Assembly (NCBI RefSeq): GCF_003626595.1
Contig: NZ_RBAK01000022.1
Location: 1-54,142 of the forward strand
Length of the DNA stretch: 54,142 nt
Direction of reading: 5' to 3'
DNA from: Micromonospora endolithica
GTDB lineage: Bacteria > Actinomycetota > Actinomycetes > Mycobacteriales > Micromonosporaceae
Shown: one piece after another, positions 51,252 to 54,142 of the stretch
How positions within the stretch are numbered: the stretch's first letter is position 1
Layout: the number at the start of each line of letters is the position of its first letter
Notes under the pieces: model-generated
The model's database searches: none
Told to the model about the DNA's origin: nothing
Seen by the model: only the letters and a program-made list of their open reading frames with translations
Program-made: the position numbers and the translations under genes

Positions 51252-51490
51252 GGACCCGTCGGCCCGGCCGCGATTACCGGGGCCCGGTCGTCTTGCCGGT
51301 CCTCGCCGATCCGCGCTTCTACCGCGACCAGATCGTCGGTGCTGGTGAGCAGCCGTTTCTCAGCGGCGACGCCATGGTGGCCTGGATCGACGTCCGGGAC
51401 ATCGCGGCCCTCGCCGCGCGGCGCTGCTCGAGGAAGGCATGCCGGCCGACCACGCGAGGGAAGTTTCCCGACCGAAGAACCCAGCGCGTC
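51252..51490 (+). pseudogene. NmrA/SDR-like remnant
   Basis: The stretch PRFYRDQIVGAGEQPFLSGDAMVAWIDVRDIAALAARR followed in a shifted frame by LLEEGMPADHAREVS resembles the middle of an NmrA-type NAD(P)-binding protein (AWVDVRDIAEVAA). No Rossmann start and no end. It directly follows the esterase stop. Confidence 0.5.
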
Positions 51491-51614
51491 GCCCGCGCGT
51501 GCCCTGCAACTGAACCTCGATACCGCCGATAGATTGGTGGGGGCAAGTCAATGTTTGCGCACCTGCCTGAGAAGCGTGATCAACCGCTGCCGTCGACCTT
51601 GCGAGGAACTGCCG

Positions 51615-52376
51615 GTGGGCTTGTGCACCAATAAGCAATCACCCGCTACGCCTTCGGTGCGGTTGCGACTGCTCGGGGGCTTCGTCTTGCTCAACGACGA
51701 CACTCCTGTCCGACTGTCGCCCGGACCGCAGCGAGTCGTGGCGCTGATCGCGGCACGCGGTCGGACAGCCCGGAGCGATGCGGCGCGGGTGCTGTGGCCG
51801 CGGCGGTCCGTACCGCAGGCGCAAGCGGAACTGCGCACCTTCCTGTGGCGGCTTCGTCAGCTACCCTTCCGGACTGTGCGCACCGACGCGCAGTACCTGT
51901 GCCTCGATGCGGCTGTCAGCTGCGACCTACATGAACTCCGCGTCGAAGCAGAGGCCTGGCAGCAGTGGGCAGCCGACCGCCGACAACCTCAGCGACGTCG
52001 CCTCGACGGCCCCGGCACAGCCGTACACCTACACGAACTGTGTCGTGACCTGTTGCCTGGGTGGTACGACGACTGGGTCCTCGCCGAGCGCGATGCCCTG
52101 CAGCGCATCCGCGTGCCCCTCCTGCGCCACCTGGCTCGCACGTACAAAGAGGCAGGTGAATACGGAAACGCCCTGCAGGCAGCGCTGCACCTGGTGGATA
52201 TGGATCCACTTGATGAGCAGGCGCAAGACATGCTCATCCGAATCCACGTGGCCGAGGGCAACCTCGTCGAGGCACGTCGCGCCTACACGGCCTACCACAG
52301 TCGCCTCACCGCCGAGCTCGGAATGACGCCGCCGGCTGCGCTGCGGCGGCTCGCCTACCCGCCGGCCAACGAGTAG
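51615..52376 (+). CDS. Short SARP/BTAD-family regulator
   Basis: 253 residues from GTG 51615, with GAGGAA seven bases upstream. Winged helix: RLRLLGGFVLLNDDTPVRLSPGPQRVVALIAARGRTARSDAARVLWPRRSVPQAQAELRTFLWRLRQLPFRTV; BTAD domain from about 120: LHELCRDLLPGWYDDWVLAERDALQRIRVPLLRHLARTYKEAGEYGNALQAALHLVDMDPLDEQAQDMLIRIHVAEGNLVEARRAYTAYHSRLTAELGMTP. This is the size of a stand-alone SARP activator without an ATPase domain. No target genes are adjacent; gene-poor DNA follows. GC content is slightly lower than neighbours. Confidence 0.85.
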   Translation: MGLCTNKQSPATPSVRLRLLGGFVLLNDDTPVRLSPGPQRVVALIAARGRTARSDAARVLWPRRSVPQAQAELRTFLWRLRQLPFRTVRTDAQYLCLDAAVSCDLHELRVEAEAWQQWAADRRQPQRRRLDGPGTAVHLHELCRDLLPGWYDDWVLAERDALQRIRVPLLRHLARTYKEAGEYGNALQAALHLVDMDPLDEQAQDMLIRIHVAEGNLVEARRAYTAYHSRLTAELGMTPPAALRRLAYPPANE

Positions 52377-53090
52377 CCGACGCTGCGGCCCGAGCCGAAC
52401 CGGTAGTGGACGCATCATCGACTGAGACTGTGCAGCGCCTTGCTGTCTGAATCGCAGTGGCTATTGTCGACGGGAATCACGCTCATCTCGCGCGAGGTGT
52501 ACCCGCCTCCGAGATTGACTCTTAACTCCCTTCTGTTTCCTACCGTCACTCTGGAAACTTGCGCGGCACACCGTTGCCGCTGGGGATAGAAACCGCCGGC
52601 GTGACGCCATTCGGCACGTGCGGGAAGCCCGTCGCGCTGACGGGCACTTTCGTCGGGAGACTGTCGTGGAATCGCACATATACCAGCGCGACGGGAAGAT
52701 TGGCTTTACGTGTGCACACCGAGAACGGAATGGACGATCGGATTCACCGGTCAGGGAGATCTAAGACCGTCGCCCGCCCCGCATCAGGCCCGATCCGTGC
52801 AACAACTACTCGCGCTACCACCCGCTTCCACCACGCGATATTGATGAGCTCCGACAGCTGCCGATAGATCGCACCGGACAAAAGGTTCTTCGGTAAACGC
52901 CTGTTTTCACGCGACGCGATCGGGGGTCATCGCTGCGCCTGATTGCCGGACCATGCCATCGCCGCCCGGACATCGCCGGATACTCCCACGCGGCGAACGG
53001 AGAATGCTCGACTTCATGCCCTCGAAGCGATCATCGGAGGACACCACGGTGGGAGGGTCTACACGGTGCGCTTGACACAGCCATTTCCAT
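52377..53090. other. Gene-poor stretch
   Basis: No gene recognised on either strand; AT content is somewhat higher near 52490-52560 and 52850-52930. Lies between the SARP gene and a deleted IS element. Confidence 0.45.
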
Positions 53091-53600
53091 CCTGCTTAGC
53101 AGTTGGTTCGAAGTGGTGCAAACGAGGATGGATTGAGTGATCACCGCGATTCGATAAGGGCAGTAGTTCAGGTCGACCGCTTCCAGATTTCAGTGTGGCG
53201 ATCGCTCGTTGCCCACACGAGACGGCCGGCGGCGTACGCGATGACCTGCACGTTCACGCAGTGGCTTTGTGCTGCCGCAGTAGTAGGGCTTCTGCTCGGC
53301 GACCCGGTCGATCGGGATCAGCATGCCGTCCAGGATCGCGTACGCCAGCATCCGGGTACGTCGCATCGCGGTGTTCAGGTCGTCGGATGCCGAGCTGAGC
53401 AGCGTTATCGCCTCTTGGACGTGGCGCCAGGCGGTGGCGACGCAGATCTCGAAGCCGGGAGCGAGTCGGGTGCAGCGGTATGGCGCCGAGTCCGTGGCGT
53501 GCCGCTGCCCTCCTACACCTCAGCGGTAGGCACCGCGACGTCCACGCGGGCCTACCGAGCGATTGGCTCGACACCCGATGGGGCACTGACTTCCCCCGCC
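53090..53600 (-). mobile_element. IS5-family transposase with internal deletion
   Basis: Minus strand from about 53600: TAWRHVQEAITLLSSASDDLNTAMRRTRMLAYAILDGMLIPIDRVAEQKPYYCG, the start of the DDE domain with the first Asp (LIPIDR); then GHxVNVQVIA-type sequence VNVQVIAYAAGRLVWA. Next comes ERSPH/AIATLKS (about 53210), normally 90 residues later, and LPLSNRGDHSIHPRLHHFE near the C-terminus. The middle of the DDE domain (including the second Asp) is deleted, and frames shift. Inactive. Confidence 0.72.
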
Positions 53601-53824
53601 ACATAGCACGTCACACTCTTCGCGACGAATAGATCCTCGATCACCCGACCAGCGTGACCTGGCGGGCCGGCGTCATCAAGGTTTGGTCGGAGCCCTCTGG
53701 CAGCATCTGGTCGAACCGTCCACCGACGTCGATTACTGCAGGCAGAGCAGTGCTGCCGAAAGGAGGCCGCGACCGGTCACAAAGAGCGCGCAGCGGCTGT
53801 AGCGCTGTGGCTGAGGCGGCCCAC

Positions 53825-54000
53825 GAAAGTCGCAAGCTCCAGCCGGTCAGTCGCTGCCCCCAGCCGTCGCCAAGGCGGCCACCCGCTCGAGTGACTCGCG
53901 GCCAGGGAGCCGCAGATGGCGGCGCAACTTACTGCCGTGACGTACGTCGGAGCGGCGGGCGCCATCATGGGAGTGGCTTCCTCATACCGCGCCCGCCGCT
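53825..54000 (+). repeat. Inverted copy of the 27540-27725 segment
   Basis: Shares CCGGTCAGTCGCTG, CCCGCTCGAGTGACTCGCGG, GTACGTCGGAGCGGCGGGCG and CATGGGAGTGGCTTC with the reverse complement of 27540-27725 in order. The match covers about 175 bases. Here it lies just beyond the stop of the minus-strand ATPase gene. Confidence 0.85.
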
Positions 54001-54004
54001 CCCG

Positions 54005-54142
54005 TCACTCGGCATCAGGTTTGATGGTGTGTGTCCGTGGTTGGCGGGTGACGCGGGGCTGATGGTCGGGTCTGATTGGTGCGAGCCGGACCCAGACGGC
54101 TTTGTGGCCGTCGTGGAGGTCAGTGACGCCCCAGCTCTGGGC
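54005..54142 (-). CDS. ATP-binding (histidine-kinase-like ATPase) protein, C-terminal part, right edge partial
   Basis: Reading leftward from the window edge: AQSWGVTDLHDGHKAVWVRLAPIRPDHQ, then a basic tail to TGA (54005-54007). S-W-G-V-x-x-x-x-x-G-K-x-V-W-x-x-L is the end of HATPase_c_2 anti-sigma/regulatory ATPases, which are abundant in actinobacteria. The ATP-binding N- and G-boxes would be outside the window. Only 45 residues are seen. Confidence 0.45.
   Translation of the reverse strand, partial: AQSWGVTDLHDGHKAVWVRLAPIRPDHQPRVTRQPRTHTIKPDAE

Noticed and set aside
53916..54062. Small 48-residue protein (MAAQLTAVTYVGAAGAIMGV opening) on the plus strand
   Set aside because: It has a ribosome-binding-like AGGGAG, but overlaps antisense to the ATPase gene's tail and the matching copy at 27.6 kb lacks a start codon, so coding is not supported.

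Overview
The window is high-GC DNA with actinobacterial codon use, many GTG starts, and families common in Micromonosporaceae-like soil actinomycetes: ECF42 and SigE-type sigma factors, SARP/BTAD regulators, TetR-controlled efflux and P450 genes, GAP-family and PhoX proteins, and LPxTG anchoring. The genus is inferred from protein resemblance only. There is no rRNA, no complete tRNA and no CRISPR array. The overall character is an accessory, recombining region: intact small operons sit among decayed genes, insertion-sequence scraps, an attachment-site remnant and several gene-poor stretches.

Layout. 1-1.8 kb: tail of a DUF4394 protein, then a broken tyrosine integrase abutting a 3' tRNA-Arg fragment (att remnant). 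1.8-4.7 kb: a YciI-ECF42 sigma pair with a recognisable ECF promoter but a nonsense codon in yciI, then a decayed SigE-type sigma locus cut by an IS5 fragment. 5.3-11.9 kb: NTF2-like protein, DJ-1/PfpI protein, MarR regulator, and a DUF2269 / DUF3817-ABC ATPase / permease operon, a P-loop kinase and a GAP-family membrane protein. 12-16.5 kb: a self-contained P450 cassette (P450, 3Fe-4S ferredoxin, ferredoxin reductase, SDR) facing a TetR regulator across a striking double operator. 16.5-21.3 kb: small membrane genes, a TetR-MFS efflux pair with two matching TetR boxes, an IS5 scrap, a GNAT/TetR divergent pair and an integrase N-terminal scrap.

21.7-24.2 kb: a metal-handling block (CDF transporter, CmtR-like ArsR sensor, DUF305 and DUF6153 proteins). 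24.7-29 kb: hypothetical genes, an unusual two-gene membrane pair, then largely decayed DNA with an ISL3 scrap and a segment repeated in inverted orientation at the right edge. 29-33.5 kb: intact LtrA, a broken second LtrA, a TAT-secreted PhoX-type phosphatase and a VapC fragment. 33.7-41.6 kb: an LPxTG-anchored protein, a 1.1-kDa-residue-scale (about 1,100 aa) SARP-ATPase regulator and, divergent from it, two secreted proteins of unknown function. 42-46.6 kb: a large membrane protein with a hydrolase-like C-terminus, flanked by the two ends of a split trkH-trkA locus, suggesting an inversion. 46.6-54.1 kb: a TetR-SRPBCC operon, decayed sensor kinase and ABC genes, a PHB-depolymerase-like esterase, a short SARP regulator, a deleted IS5 element and the tail of an ATP-binding protein.

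Regulatory architecture is the best-preserved signal: at least six perfect or near-perfect palindromic operators can be paired with adjacent regulators, and one strong double operator (45.2 kb) has no obvious regulator beside it.
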